This document shows positions 13,179-20,888 of a stretch of 22,078 nt of DNA, piece after piece. The notes under the pieces were generated by a model. That model was not told where the DNA came from. It saw nothing but the letters and a program-made list of their open reading frames with translations, and searched no databases. How positions within the stretch are numbered: position 1 is the first letter of the stretch; each line of letters begins with the position of its first letter. A program made the position numbers and the translations under genes. This DNA comes from JBKPNX01 sp046732855 (GTDB lineage: Bacteria; Pseudomonadota; Alphaproteobacteria; Geminicoccales; Geminicoccaceae), in NCBI GenBank assembly GCA_046732855.1, contig JBKPNX010000229.1, forward strand, positions 1-22,078, read 5' to 3'.

Positions 13179-13883
13179 TCAGTCGCCGTACCGGTCGTGG
13201 TGCCGGACCCATGCCATGGTCCACGGCAGATCCGCCTCGTCGCGACCCTTGGGCGCGAGGTCGAGATAAGTGTATGCGCCGATCAGCATGTCGAGTCCGC
13301 GGGCATAGGTGGAGTAGGTGTGAAAGACCGCGCCGCTCGGGTCCTGGCAGAAAACGCTCAGGCCGGGCGCCTCCTCGCTCGGAAACTCGCGTCTGGCGTA
13401 GTTATAGTACACCTCGCCCTGCGCCATTTCGTCCGGGGTGAACGACACGTGGAAATCGTGGTTGAAGTCGTTGCCGTACGACGACACCCATTTGAAGCGC
13501 CAGCCCATGCGCCGCTTGAACGCTGCGATCTCGGAGAGCGGCGCGCGGGAGACCGCCAGCAGGGTGATGTCGCGGTGCGGCAGGTGCCAGTTGGCGCCGT
13601 CGATGTGATCGGATACGAGCGAGCAGCTCGGGCAGCCCTGCTCCCATCCGGGACCGAGCATGAAGTGATAGACGATCAGCTGGCTGCGCCCGTCGAACAG
13701 ATCGGCGAGCGTTTCTTTGCCGTCAGGTCCCTCGAAGACGTATTCTTTTTCTACCCTGACCCAGGGCAGCTCGCGGCGCTCGGCGCTCAGCCGGTCGCGC
13801 AACCGGGTCAACTCCTTCTCCTTGCTCAGCAGCCGTTTGCGCGCAGCGAGCCACTCCTCGCGCGAGACGACCTGGTGCTGCAT
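13179..13883 (-). CDS. DUF899 family thioredoxin-like protein
   Basis: 234 residues. A helical N-terminus (REEWLAARKRLLSKEKELTRLRD) is followed by the family signature ELPWVRVEKEYVFEGPDG, LADLFDGRSQLIVYHFM, then PGWEQGCPSCSLVSDHI. The CPSC motif lies where thioredoxin-like folds have their CxxC, and SSYGNDFNHDF is a second hallmark. Members are believed to be thioredoxin-like redox proteins with unknown substrates. The ATG has GGAGGGGAGCC upstream. It is the first gene of a block running to 10986, and an ArsR-box element with a TTGACA hexamer lies 58-110 bases upstream, so derepression by a small-molecule signal is plausible. Confidence 0.9.
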   Translation of the reverse strand: MQHQVVSREEWLAARKRLLSKEKELTRLRDRLSAERRELPWVRVEKEYVFEGPDGKETLADLFDGRSQLIVYHFMLGPGWEQGCPSCSLVSDHIDGANWHLPHRDITLLAVSRAPLSEIAAFKRRMGWRFKWVSSYGNDFNHDFHVSFTPDEMAQGEVYYNYARREFPSEEAPGLSVFCQDPSGAVFHTYSTYARGLDMLIGAYTYLDLAPKGRDEADLPWTMAWVRHHDRYGD

Positions 13884-13940
13884 GGCTCCCCTCCGTTGCG
13901 GTGCTCGGTCGGCTCGTTCGCCGAACCGCGCACTGATAGT

Positions 13941-13993
13941 GAACCAATCGGTTAACTAACTATACGGTTAAGGGGCGGAGGAGGAGCTGTCAA
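13941..13993 (-). promoter_or_regulatory. ArsR-box operator and promoter of the DUF899 block
   Basis: Core CGGTTAACTAAC at 13949-13960, with GAACC (13941-13945) and CGGTTA (13965-13970) flanking. The stretch 13941-13969 aligns base for base with 16871-16899 in front of arsR at about two thirds of positions, including GAACC, CGGTTAA, TAAC and GTTA. On the minus strand TTGACA (13993 to 13988) lies just upstream, within an 11-base CTGTCAAGCCG that is identical at the arsR promoter. Transcription toward the DUF899 gene would start inside the operator. Confidence 0.65.
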
Positions 13994-14059
13994 GCCGTCG
14001 TGACTGCTCAAGGATCCACATCCGCTCCCTTGGTTTGCCTTCCCTTTTACCCGTAACGA

Positions 14060-14084
14060 GTATATGACCACAGTAGTCATATAC
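14060..14084 (+). promoter_or_regulatory. Palindromic operator of the phd-vapC module
   Basis: GTATATGAC (14060-14068) and GTCATATAC (14076-14084) are perfect 9-bp inverted repeats with a 7-base spacer. It lies directly before the ribosome binding site TGGAGG of the antitoxin gene, as expected for an autorepression site bound by a Phd/YefM antitoxin or its toxin complex. It shares no core with the ArsR boxes. Confidence 0.8.
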
Positions 14085-14094
14085 TGGAGGCTTC

Positions 14095-14337
14095 ATGCGA
14101 CAGATCCAGCTGCGGGACGCGAAGGCAGGCTTGTCCTCTGTCGTCGATGACGCGAGGCAGGGCAAACCATCGATCATCACGCGGCACGGGAAGCCAGAGG
14201 CGGTCGTGATCGGGTTCGAGGAATGGCAGCGTTTGTCGAATGTGCCGTCTTTTGGTCGGCTTCTGATGTCCGCGCCCGTGGCCCCCGGCGATTTGCCAAA
14301 ACGCGACCGCTTACCCATGCGCGAAGTCGAATTCTGA
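14095..14337 (+). CDS. Phd/YefM-type antitoxin
   Basis: 80 residues, the usual size. The N-terminal DNA-binding and dimerisation half shows the family pattern: MRQIQLRDAKAGLSSVVDDA, then GKPSIITRHGKPEAVVIGFEEWQRL. The C-terminal 30 residues (LLMSAPVAPGDLPKRD) are extended and would wrap around the toxin. TGGAGG lies 4 bases before the ATG. The toxin gene begins 4 bases after the stop. Autoregulation is strongly suggested by the palindrome immediately upstream. The pair reads plus strand, against its neighbours on both sides, consistent with insertion as a mobile module. Confidence 0.92.
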   Translation: MRQIQLRDAKAGLSSVVDDARQGKPSIITRHGKPEAVVIGFEEWQRLSNVPSFGRLLMSAPVAPGDLPKRDRLPMREVEF

Positions 14338-14341
14338 GACG

Positions 14342-14797
14342 GTGTATCTCGTCGATACGAATATCGTCTCGGCCCGTGCTCCGTCGAGGACCGCCGCCTC
14401 GACCGCGCTGATTACCTGGATGGATGACCCTTCGGCCGATCTCTACATGTCGGCTGTCTCGATTGCCGAAATTGAGGCCGGGATTGCCAGGCTTCGTCGG
14501 CAGGGCGCCAGCCGCAGGGCCGCCGATCTCACGGCTTGGCTCGACACCATCCTGCACCTGTACGAGGAGCGCATCCTGCCCTTCGATGTGCCGGCGGCGC
14601 GGATCGCGGGCGCGCTTTCGGACCTGGCGCGCAGCAGAGGCCACGTGCCCGGTTTCGTCGACCTGGCGATCGCTGCTACGGCCAGGCTTCACGGCTTTGT
14701 CGTCCTCACCGCCAACGCCCGCCATTTCGAGCCCTTGGACGTTCGCTTCCTGAATCCGTTTGTGGCGCTGCCACCGCTTCGGCCGCCCCGGCTCTGA
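14342..14797 (+). CDS. vapC: PIN-domain toxin ribonuclease (VapC/FitB type)
   Basis: 151 residues starting at GTG. PIN-domain acidic residues are visible: the Asp in VYLVDTNIVS (D5), a Glu in SIAEIEAGIARL, and the Asp in FVDLAIAATARLHG, followed by VLTANARHF. These coordinate Mg2+ for RNA cleavage in VapC toxins. The NARHF position carries Asn where some members have Asp. It is paired with a Phd-type antitoxin, the combination usual for FitB-like VapC proteins. The GTG lies 4 bases after the antitoxin stop, so translation is likely coupled, with no separate ribosome binding site. Confidence 0.9.
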   Translation: MYLVDTNIVSARAPSRTAASTALITWMDDPSADLYMSAVSIAEIEAGIARLRRQGASRRAADLTAWLDTILHLYEERILPFDVPAARIAGALSDLARSRGHVPGFVDLAIAATARLHGFVVLTANARHFEPLDVRFLNPFVALPPLRPPRL

Positions 14798-14834
14798 GCC
14801 GAGATTGAGGTGGTGAAGCCGCCGGGCCCATCGC

Positions 14835-15521
14835 TCAAGCTCCTCGCGCGGACCCCCGGATCTGCGGCTTTCGCTCCATCGGGAAGAGCGTGAAGTACGG
14901 CTGCGCTTCCTCGAGCACGCGCGCAAACGAAGGCCGCGCCATCAGGCGGTCGAGATAGGCCGCCAGCGTCCCCTGGTCGTCATCGAACGGGACCACCGTG
15001 TTGGCATAGAACAGCGCCGGCGCGGCCCCGCAGTCGGCCAGGGTGAACGCTGGGCCCATCATCCAGCTCTTCGCCGCCATCTCCCGCTCGATCACCGCGT
15101 AAGCCTCGCGCAGCTGTCCCGTCGCCTGCTCGACGCCATACGGATCGTTCCTGCCCTCGGGCCGCAGCCGATCGGTCACGATCTTATGCATCGGCTCCTG
15201 GACGTAGTGGTCGAAGAAGCGGTCCCACATGCGCGTCTGCCAGGCGCGATCGAGGTTGGCCGGCAGGAATCGAACCGGGCCGGGGCAATAGGCATCCAGA
15301 TACTCGATGATGATGGTCGACTCGGCGACGGTGCGGTCCCTTTCCTCGTCGCGCAGGACCGGCATCTTGGCCATGGGCCACACCGCCCGGAAGGCCGCTC
15401 TGGAGTCCTCGTCGGACAGATCGACGATCACCGGCTCGAACGGGATGTCGTTCTCGTACAGGGCGATCAGCGCCTTGTGACAGAAGGATGCGAGCGGGTG
15501 GAAATAGAGCGTGAGGGGCAT
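14835..15521 (-). CDS. Glutathione S-transferase family protein (copy 1)
   Basis: 228 residues. The thioredoxin-like N-terminal domain begins MPLTLYFHPLASFCHKALIA, with FCHK where many bacterial GSTs hold the active Ser or Cys, then MPVLRDEE (cis-Pro) and VAESTIIIEYLD, the glutathione-binding ES pair. The helical C-terminal domain contains WMMGPAFTLADCGAAPAL, the N-capping motif. It would conjugate or reduce substrates with glutathione in the cytoplasm. It is the last gene of the arsR block, 54 bases after the GFA gene. The ribosome binding site is weak (GAGG). Pairing of GST with GFA suggests glutathione-adduct chemistry, which is inference. Confidence 0.9.
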   Translation of the reverse strand: MPLTLYFHPLASFCHKALIALYENDIPFEPVIVDLSDEDSRAAFRAVWPMAKMPVLRDEERDRTVAESTIIIEYLDAYCPGPVRFLPANLDRAWQTRMWDRFFDHYVQEPMHKIVTDRLRPEGRNDPYGVEQATGQLREAYAVIEREMAAKSWMMGPAFTLADCGAAPALFYANTVVPFDDDQGTLAAYLDRLMARPSFARVLEEAQPYFTLFPMERKPQIRGSARGA

Positions 15522-15575
15522 GGGCGTGGCCTCAGCTCGCTCAGACCTCTCCGGCGGATCGCTCTCTCAGCAGCC

Positions 15576-15923
15576 CTACAGGCTGGCGCCGTCGAACCGC
15601 GTGATCTTGAGCGTGGAAGGATCGACGTTCTCGGCGCAGCGAAGATTGACCGCAACCATGGCCGTACCATCTGGGCCGGTTCCCTCGGCGAAAGGCGCGC
15701 AGCCGCAGGTCTTGCAGAAGTAATGGCGGATGACCTGCCGGCCGAAGGTATAGGTGGCGATGTTGTCGCGCGACGTCTTCAAGTGAAACTTGTCGGGCGC
15801 GACGGCGGCAAGCAGACTGCCCTTGCGCCGACAGATCGAGCAGTTGCATTCGATCGCCTCGGTCGGCTCCGCATCGAGACGGTACGCGATACTGCCACAG
15901 TGGCAGCTGCCGCGAATGGCCAT
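15576..15923 (-). CDS. GFA/CENP-V family zinc protein (copy 2)
   Basis: 115 residues, shorter than copy 1. Zinc-binding cysteines are in SCHCGSIAY (N-terminus), ECNCSICRRKG (about 25-35) and FCKTCGCAPF (about 69-78), the GFA pattern. AAGGAGGA precedes the ATG. It lies between the AHSA1 gene (135-base gap) and the GST gene (54-base gap) on the same strand. Its sequence differs much from copy 1 at 10986-11453, so the two are separate family branches and not a local duplication. Substrate unknown. Confidence 0.9.
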   Translation of the reverse strand: MAIRGSCHCGSIAYRLDAEPTEAIECNCSICRRKGSLLAAVAPDKFHLKTSRDNIATYTFGRQVIRHYFCKTCGCAPFAEGTGPDGTAMVAVNLRCAENVDPSTLKITRFDGASL

Positions 15924-16058
15924 GGGGTCCTCCTTGTCGTCATCGGGCGCCGGCGCTCGTCAGCTTCTTCCCTCATTCAGCAGTGATCTGCGTGCCGCGA
16001 GCCGCATGCGCCTGAAACGGATCGCATGGCTCCGCTGGCCGCCCGGGTGGCGGAAGCC

Positions 16059-16529
16059 TCAAGCCTGCGCGAGGTACTCGGCGAACCGTTGCAGGGCGCT
16101 GTTCCAGCCGCCCTGGTGTGCATCGCGCGATCCGATCGAGTCGAAGCCGGTGTGATGCAGGGTCACCTTAGTCCTCGCTCCAAGCTCTTCGAACGTCACC
16201 GTCACCAGAGTTTCGGGCCCGCGCCGGCCATCGGCATCCTCATCGAGGTAGGTGAACGCGAGGCGTTCCTCCGCCTCGATCTCGCGATAGACGCCGCGCT
16301 TGACGTGCTCGGCCCCGTCGGGCGAGCGCATGCGGCGGTACCAGGCACCGCCCGGCCGCACGTCGATCTCGCAGGCGACCAGGGTGAGGCCCTGCGGGGC
16401 CCACCAGCGGGCGAGGTGCTCGGGCTGGGTCCAGGCCTTGAATACGAGGCTCCGGGGCGCATCGAAGACGCGACTGACGATGAGCTCCGGCGCCGTCCTG
16501 CGCGCGGCGGCGCTAATTGTTGCGGTCAT
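16059..16529 (-). CDS. SRPBCC domain protein, AHSA1-like
   Basis: 156 residues. The START-like fold signature of the AHSA1 family is seen in VSRVFDAPRSLVFKAWTQPE, LARWWAPQG, DVRPGGAWYRRMRSPDG, then EEERLAFTYLD-like and VTVTFEELGARTKVTL, ending GGWNSALQRFAEYLAQ. Such proteins bind hydrophobic ligands and are often encoded behind an ArsR repressor, as here: its ATG lies inside the 3' end of arsR (17-base overlap), so translation is coupled. The ribosome binding site GGGGGAG lies within arsR. Ligand unknown; it may sense or bind the compound to which the repressor responds. Confidence 0.92.
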   Translation of the reverse strand: MTATISAAARRTAPELIVSRVFDAPRSLVFKAWTQPEHLARWWAPQGLTLVACEIDVRPGGAWYRRMRSPDGAEHVKRGVYREIEAEERLAFTYLDEDADGRRGPETLVTVTFEELGARTKVTLHHTGFDSIGSRDAHQGGWNSALQRFAEYLAQA

Positions 16530-16863
16530 CCTTCTCCCCCGGGGTCTGCAGCTCGCGCAGATAATGCTCCAGCCGATCCAGGCTCTGCTCCCAGAAGCGG
16601 CGATAGTGCTCCAACCAGTCGGCGGCGTCCTTGAGCGGCACGGCGTCGAGCCGGCACGGGCGCCACTGTGCCTGGCGGCCGCGCGCGATCAGCCCGGCGC
16701 GCTCCAGCACCTTGAGATGCTTGGACACCGCCGGAAGGCTCATCTCGAACGGCTCGGCGAGCTCGGTCACGGAAGCCTCGCCGGTCGCGAGACGCGCCAG
16801 GATCGCGCGCCGGGTAGGATCGGCGAGCGCGGCGAAGGTGGTGCTGAGATGATCGGGGGCCAT
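16513..16863 (-). CDS. ArsR/SmtB-type winged-helix repressor
   Basis: 116 residues. MAPDHLSTTFAALADPTRRA is followed by ILARLATGEASVTELAEPFE, then the recognition helix MSLPAVSKHLKVLERAGLI and the wing region ARGRQAQWRPCRLD. There is no Cys-rich metal site (no CxC in the recognition helix), so it is of the metal-independent branch usually linked with AHSA1 genes. It overlaps that gene downstream. An operator-like palindrome sits 8-37 bases upstream of its ATG, consistent with autorepression; no clear ribosome binding site is seen there. Matching elements before the DUF899 and SnoaL blocks make it a candidate regulator of all three. Confidence 0.93.
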   Translation of the reverse strand: MAPDHLSTTFAALADPTRRAILARLATGEASVTELAEPFEMSLPAVSKHLKVLERAGLIARGRQAQWRPCRLDAVPLKDAADWLEHYRRFWEQSLDRLEHYLRELQTPGEKDDRNN

Positions 16864-16870
16864 GGCTGTC

Positions 16871-16928
16871 GAACCGACCGGTTAAATAACCGACGAGTTA
16901 GGTAATCCATGGCCCAACCACCTGTCAA
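16871..16928 (-). promoter_or_regulatory. ArsR-box operator and promoter of arsR
   Basis: CGGTTAAATAACCG (16879-16892) has perfect 6-bp arms CGGTTA/TAACCG around AA, the cleanest of three related sites. GAACC lies to its left and GAGTTAGG to its right, as at 13941. On the minus strand TTGACA (16928 to 16923) lies upstream, and 17 bases later comes TTACCT as a poor -10. The operator would cover the transcription start, giving steric autorepression. The gap up to the VOC gene stop (16983) holds nothing else. Confidence 0.7.
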
Positions 16929-16982
16929 GCCGCGCTCGGCGCGCCGCCAGGACCGACGCCCCGGCGCAGTGGCGCGAAACCC

Positions 16983-17387
16983 TCAGGACGCCACCACGAC
17001 CATCCAGGGCACGCCGAAGCGGTCCGCGACCATGCCGAAACGCGGTGAAAAGAACGTCTTGGTGAGCGGCAGCCGCACCTGCCCGCCTTCGGCCAGAGCC
17101 CCGAACAGCCGCTCGGCCTCCGCCTCGTCCGAGGCCGTGAGCGACAGGGAAAAACCCTGGAAGCTGGCCTTGCCCTGGCATTCACCGTCCGAAGCCATCA
17201 GAGTCGTGTCGCCGACGCGGAAGCTCGCGTGCATGACCTTGTCCGCCGCGCCCGGCGGGACGTGGGACTGCTCGGGACAGTCCCTGAAGCGCATCAGGAA
17301 CGTCACTTCGGCGCCGAGCGCGCTGCGATAGAACTCAAGCGCCTCTTCGCTGCGGCCGTCGAAGAACAGATAGGGTTGAACCTGCAT
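16983..17387 (-). CDS. VOC/PhnB-like family protein
   Basis: 134 residues. PhnB-like glyoxalase-fold pattern: MQVQPYLFFDGRSEEALEFY, then SALGAEVTFLMRF, KVMHASFRVGDTTLMASDG, SLSLTASDEAEAERLFGALA, GGQVRLPLTKTFFSPRFGMVADRFGVPWMV. Members are vicinal-oxygen-chelate folds of mostly unknown substrate, often next to AHSA1, YciI and ArsR genes. GAGGAGG lies before ATG 17387; an upstream in-frame start at 17402 has no support. It is the last gene of the SnoaL-headed block, 54 bases after the YciI-like gene, and stops 55 bases before the arsR promoter. Confidence 0.9.
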   Translation of the reverse strand: MQVQPYLFFDGRSEEALEFYRSALGAEVTFLMRFRDCPEQSHVPPGAADKVMHASFRVGDTTLMASDGECQGKASFQGFSLSLTASDEAEAERLFGALAEGGQVRLPLTKTFFSPRFGMVADRFGVPWMVVVAS

Positions 17388-17441
17388 TGGGTGCCTCCTC
17401 AAGGGTGGTTCGTCACAAACCGCTTGGCCGGCGCGTCGAGC

Positions 17442-17879
17442 TCAACGCCGCGCCGACTTGCTGCGTTCATCGGTCTGGGCGCGCAGCCGCTCCTCCTGCT
17501 GCCTGAGCTCGGGCGTGAGCGCCGGACCGAAGTCCTCGGCCTCGAACACCCGGCGGATTTCGATCTCCGATTCGCCCGCCATCGGATTGGGGCAGCGCCT
17601 CGCCCATTCGATCGCCTCGCCCAGCGATGCCGCCTCGATCAGCCAGAAGCCGGCGATCACCTCGTTCTCGGGAAACGGCCCTTCGACCACGGTCCGCCCG
17701 CTGCCCGAGAACCGGACGCGCGCTCCCTTCGAGCTCGGGTGCAGCCCCTCGCCCGCGAGCAGCGCCCCGGCGTTCGCCAGCTCCTCGTTGTACTTGGCCA
17801 TGGCGGCGAGCAGCTCCTCGCTCGGCATGACGCCGGCTTCGGAGTCCCGATTCGCCCTCACCATCATCATGAATCGCAT
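17442..17879 (-). CDS. YciI-like (DGPF-domain) protein
   Basis: 145 residues. MRFMMMVRANRDSEAG, then ELLAAMAKYNEELANAGALL, and RTVVEGPFPENEVIAGFWLIE, the VxDGPF-type signature with Glu for Asp. The YCII fold is ferredoxin-like and some members are dehydrochlorinase- or lyase-like, but most have no assigned reaction; DGPF proteins are often linked to sigma factors of the SigJ type, not seen here. AAGGAGA precedes the ATG at 17879. The frame stays open far upstream across the antisense-like frame of the cyclase gene, but only this segment is real. Confidence 0.9.
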   Translation of the reverse strand: MRFMMMVRANRDSEAGVMPSEELLAAMAKYNEELANAGALLAGEGLHPSSKGARVRFSGSGRTVVEGPFPENEVIAGFWLIEAASLGEAIEWARRCPNPMAGESEIEIRRVFEAEDFGPALTPELRQQEERLRAQTDERSKSARR

Positions 17880-18067
17880 GGTCGCGTCTCCTTTTCCGGT
17901 TTCAGGATTCCAGGCCGGCTGCCCCGATGCGCTCGCGGCCTGACCTGTCCGCCACCGGGGGCACGGACGAGGTCCGCGCGGCGACACGCCGCACGATTTT
18001 CGTCCCGGGGAGCCGGCCCCCCGACGCTCGCCGGCGCGGTGACGGCAAGCAGCCTGTCTTCGACATG

Positions 18068-19225
18068 TCACGCGCCACCGGTGTGGCGCACACGGGCTCG
18101 GCCCTCGGCCGGATCGCCCGGGACGCGACTGGAGCCACTCGCGGCTGGGGCATCGGTTTCGCCAGGCGCCCCCGCAACCAAGCTCAGTCCGCCCGCGCGA
18201 CCGCCAGTACGCTCCAGGACGAACAGCTCCAGGGGCTCGGCTTTCCCGCGCAGCAGATGGCTGCCGAGGCTGGTCGCGACGATCCCGGCCGGTAGCTCGG
18301 TGCGCTCGAGCAACGGCTTCGACGCGAGCAGGGCATGCCCGGTGGTGCGGCACGCCTGCTCGAGCCGCGCCGCCGTGTTCATGGCGTCGCCGAGCAGCGC
18401 GATTTCGCGCTTGAAGCCGCCGATCTCCCCCGCCACGAGCGGCCCGCAATGGACGCTCGCGCGAAAGCCGGGCACATGCCCGTGCCGGCGCAGCAGGTCG
18501 GCGCGCGCCGCATCCAGGGCATCCCGACCCGCGAACAGACACTCGATCGCGCGGGCGTTCTCCTGCGGCGTGCCGAGCGGCCAGGTCGCGATCAAAGCGT
18601 CGCCGACGTAGCGGTGCACTTCGCCGCCGAAGTCGGTCGCGATCCGGGCGAGGCGGGTGAAGGTTTCCGAAAGTAGCGCGTGGAAACGCACGTTGCCGAT
18701 GGCCTCGGCGATGCCAGTCGAGCCGACCAGATCGAGGAAGACCACGATCCGTTGTTCCTCGCGCGGGTGATAGTACCGGCCCGTGAGCAGGCTGGCGAGG
18801 ACGTTGGGGCCGATCAGCTGGACGATCGTGGTCAACGAGACGAACACCAAGGTGGCGGCGATCGAAAACACCACGTCGCTGACAATGCCGCGCCGGTAGA
18901 GGCTCGGCGGCTCGCCCGAATAGACCCAGGGCACGATGAGCAGGGCGGCCATGATGACCACGCCGTAGACCAGCGTCCGCAGCAGGATCGCGGCGGCGAG
19001 CGGCAGCCGGCGGCCGCCACGCTCGAACCAGCGGATTTCGCCGAACAGTTCGAAGCCGAGGATGCAGGACGAGATCAGGCCGCCGATCGTCGCGCCGGTG
19101 GCGATCTCCACGGCCCAACTGGACTCGGGCGGGGCGTGAATGATTGCGTAGAAGCTGCCGGCAGCCGCGGCGGCGGCCATCATCAGGGCGAGAAGCCGGA
19201 GCCTTTGGATCGTGCTGCGGGTCAA
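18068..19225 (-). CDS. Membrane-bound class III adenylate cyclase
   Basis: 385 residues. Four hydrophobic segments (about 9-31, 41-62, 74-102 and 113-147) anchor it in the inner membrane, and a cytoplasmic class III cyclase domain follows. Catalytic residues are complete: metal Asp in FLDLVGST (D165) and GDALIATWP (D209), substrate-selecting Lys and Asp in GGFKREIALLGD (K272, D280), and transition-state Asn and Arg in MNTAARLE (N283, R287). Lys/Asp points to ATP, thus cAMP. The start is TTG 19225, just after an in-frame TGA; the next in-frame ATG (19183) would fall inside the first helix. The C-terminal ~45 residues are low-complexity. It follows the GST gene by 19 bases, so it is probably co-transcribed. 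Confidence 0.9.
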   Translation of the reverse strand: MTRSTIQRLRLLALMMAAAAAAGSFYAIIHAPPESSWAVEIATGATIGGLISSCILGFELFGEIRWFERGGRRLPLAAAILLRTLVYGVVIMAALLIVPWVYSGEPPSLYRRGIVSDVVFSIAATLVFVSLTTIVQLIGPNVLASLLTGRYYHPREEQRIVVFLDLVGSTGIAEAIGNVRFHALLSETFTRLARIATDFGGEVHRYVGDALIATWPLGTPQENARAIECLFAGRDALDAARADLLRRHGHVPGFRASVHCGPLVAGEIGGFKREIALLGDAMNTAARLEQACRTTGHALLASKPLLERTELPAGIVATSLGSHLLRGKAEPLELFVLERTGGRAGGLSLVAGAPGETDAPAASGSSRVPGDPAEGRARVRHTGGA

Positions 19226-19244
19226 CTTGGCGGCTCACAATCTT

Positions 19245-19829
19245 TCAAGACAGACCTTCGTGCTGCAGCGCGAGCTGCACCGCCGGCCGCGCCTCCATCC
19301 GGTCGAAGAAGGCCGGGAGTGGCTCAGGCACGTCCTGCCCCTTCATTCGCGCCCAGCGCAGCATCACATAGAGGTAGGCGTCGGCGACGCTGCACTCTTC
19401 GCCGAACAGGTAAGGTGTCGCGAGCCGCTCGGCGATGAGATCGAACCGCCTGGCGATCATCTCGCGGGCGGCCGCCTCCTCCGCATCGCTCGTCGGAAAG
19501 ATCACGCGGATGAACGGCTTGTGCAGCTCGGTCGCGATGAACGCGAGCATCTCGATCAGGCGGATCCGCCCCAGCCCGCCGCCCGGCGCGAGCTTCGGCG
19601 CCCGCTCGGCGACCCAGTAGAGGATCGCGACGTTCTCGGTCAGGAGCTGCCCGTCATCGAGCACCAGGGCCGGCACGTAGTTCTTGGGATTGACCGCGCC
19701 GAAACCATCGCCGCTTTCGGTCCGTTTCGTCCTGAGATCGACCCGGATTCGATCGAACTCGAGCCCGGCCTCATGCAGCGCGATATGGTCGGCGAGGCTG
19801 CACGCCCCGGGGGCGAGGTAAAGCTTCAT
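19245..19829 (-). CDS. Glutathione S-transferase, beta-class-like (copy 2)
   Basis: 194 residues. The N-terminus MKLYLAPGACSLADHIALHE carries the Cys-Ser of beta-class GSTs, where Cys10 can form a mixed disulfide with glutathione. VPALVLDDGQLLTENVAILY includes cis-Pro and the ENVAI glutathione-binding segment, and ECSVADAYLYVML is the C-terminal-domain capping motif. The ATG at 19829 has AAGGAGGAGG upstream, the best ribosome binding site of its block; the frame opens to 20012 but upstream residues are not GST-like. It lies between the SnoaL genes and the cyclase gene. Confidence 0.93.
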   Translation of the reverse strand: MKLYLAPGACSLADHIALHEAGLEFDRIRVDLRTKRTESGDGFGAVNPKNYVPALVLDDGQLLTENVAILYWVAERAPKLAPGGGLGRIRLIEMLAFIATELHKPFIRVIFPTSDAEEAAAREMIARRFDLIAERLATPYLFGEECSVADAYLYVMLRWARMKGQDVPEPLPAFFDRMEARPAVQLALQHEGLS

Positions 19830-19923
19830 CGAACCTCCTCCTTTGTCTGCAGGACCTTGCCGGTGGCCATCTGTCGTGCGCAGTGACGGCCACGGGAGGA
19901 ATCCTTGCGCGCGGCCGGAAATG

Positions 19924-20367
19924 CTATGGCTCGAGGTCAACCGCCGCGCGGTAGCTCCCGTCCATGTAGAAGGGTACCGACGCATGCTCGTGCGTAACCC
20001 GCCACCTGCCATCGATTCGGCGGAGGCCGACGGTCGCGCGCACCCAGACGTCGGTTTTCTCGCCGTCCGTTCTGGTCCCGCTGATCCGGTTCAGGCTGCG
20101 GCAGAAGGCCACGTCGCCGTCGGCCGTGATATTCAGGTCGTGGACCTCGTAGCCGACCGGACCCCGGAACGTGGGAAACCACGCCGCCAGGCTCCCCCTG
20201 AGCGCATCCGCGCCCGAGCACTGCAGTGGCGGAGCGAGGTCAAAGGTCACGATGTCCGGCGCGAAGTGGGACATCACTGCGTCGACGTCCTTGGCACGCA
20301 CAGCCTCCGCCCAGGTACCGATCAGAGCACGGATCTGGGCCTCATCGCTCGCTCTACTCTTTCTCAT
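19924..20367 (-). CDS. SnoaL-like/NTF2-fold protein, tandem copy 1
   Basis: 147 residues. NTF2-like pattern: SDEAQIRALIGTWAEAVRAKD, then DVDAVMSHFAPDIVTFDLAPP, GYEVHDLNITADGDVAF, VWVRATVGLRRIDGRWRVTHEHASVPF. It is a paralogue of the two next genes, with which it shares DEAQIR near the start and the HEH(A/F)S(V/A)PF motif near the end. This fold includes ketosteroid isomerase and polyketide cyclases, but many members only bind small ligands. Start: ATG 20367 has GGAG 9 bases upstream, ATG 20382 is also possible. Third gene of its block. Confidence 0.87.
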   Translation of the reverse strand: MRKSRASDEAQIRALIGTWAEAVRAKDVDAVMSHFAPDIVTFDLAPPLQCSGADALRGSLAAWFPTFRGPVGYEVHDLNITADGDVAFCRSLNRISGTRTDGEKTDVWVRATVGLRRIDGRWRVTHEHASVPFYMDGSYRAAVDLEP

Positions 20368-20447
20368 TGGTCGTTGCTCCATTGCTCTTCGAGCGGCGGA
20401 CGGGGGACATCAGGCAAAGTCGCCCACTGTCGCCCGCGTCTGCCGTT

Positions 20448-20888
20448 TTATGGCTCGAGGTCCAGCGATGCCTGCCCGCTCTTCGGGTCGAACGGCACCG
20501 AGGCATGCTCATGCGTGACCATCCATTGGCCCTCGAGCTTGCGGAAGCAGACCGTGGCTCGCCACCACATGTCGAGCGTCTGCCCGGCGGTCGTCGTCGC
20601 GCTGACCCGCTTCAGGCTGTGCGAGAAGGCCACATCCTCGCCCATCGTGATGCTCAGATCGCAAAGCTCGTAGCCGATCGGGGCTTGGAACGCTGAAAAC
20701 CAATCCGCCAGGCGTCTTCTGGCAGCATCCGACCCGACCGATCGCAGCGGGTTGACCACGTCGAACAGCAGGACATCAGGCGCGTATCTGAACACGCTGC
20801 CGCTGATGTCCTTGGCACGGATCGCTTTTGCCTGACCATCGATCAACGCGCGGATCTGGGCCTCATCATCGGTTCTGGTGTCAGTCAT
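20448..20888 (-). CDS. SnoaL-like/NTF2-fold protein, tandem copy 2
   Basis: 146 residues. MTDTRTDDEAQIRALIDGQA, then AKDISGSVFRYAPDVLLFDV, GYELCDLSITMGEDVAF, WWRATVCFRKLEGQWMVTHE and HASVPFDPKSGQASLDLEP. It is closest to copy 1, including the C-terminal LDLEP, so these two likely duplicated most recently. GAGGAGG precedes the ATG at 20888. Gaps to its neighbours are 80 and 102 bases with no promoter-like or operator element visible, so it is read from the promoter before copy 3. Function unknown. Confidence 0.87.
   Translation of the reverse strand: MTDTRTDDEAQIRALIDGQAKAIRAKDISGSVFRYAPDVLLFDVVNPLRSVGSDAARRRLADWFSAFQAPIGYELCDLSITMGEDVAFSHSLKRVSATTTAGQTLDMWWRATVCFRKLEGQWMVTHEHASVPFDPKSGQASLDLEP

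Noticed and set aside
17880..19238. 452-codon upstream extension of the YciI frame
   Set aside because: It is another frame across the adenylate cyclase gene, Arg/Pro-rich without motifs. The YciI start with AAGGAGA at 17879 is clear.
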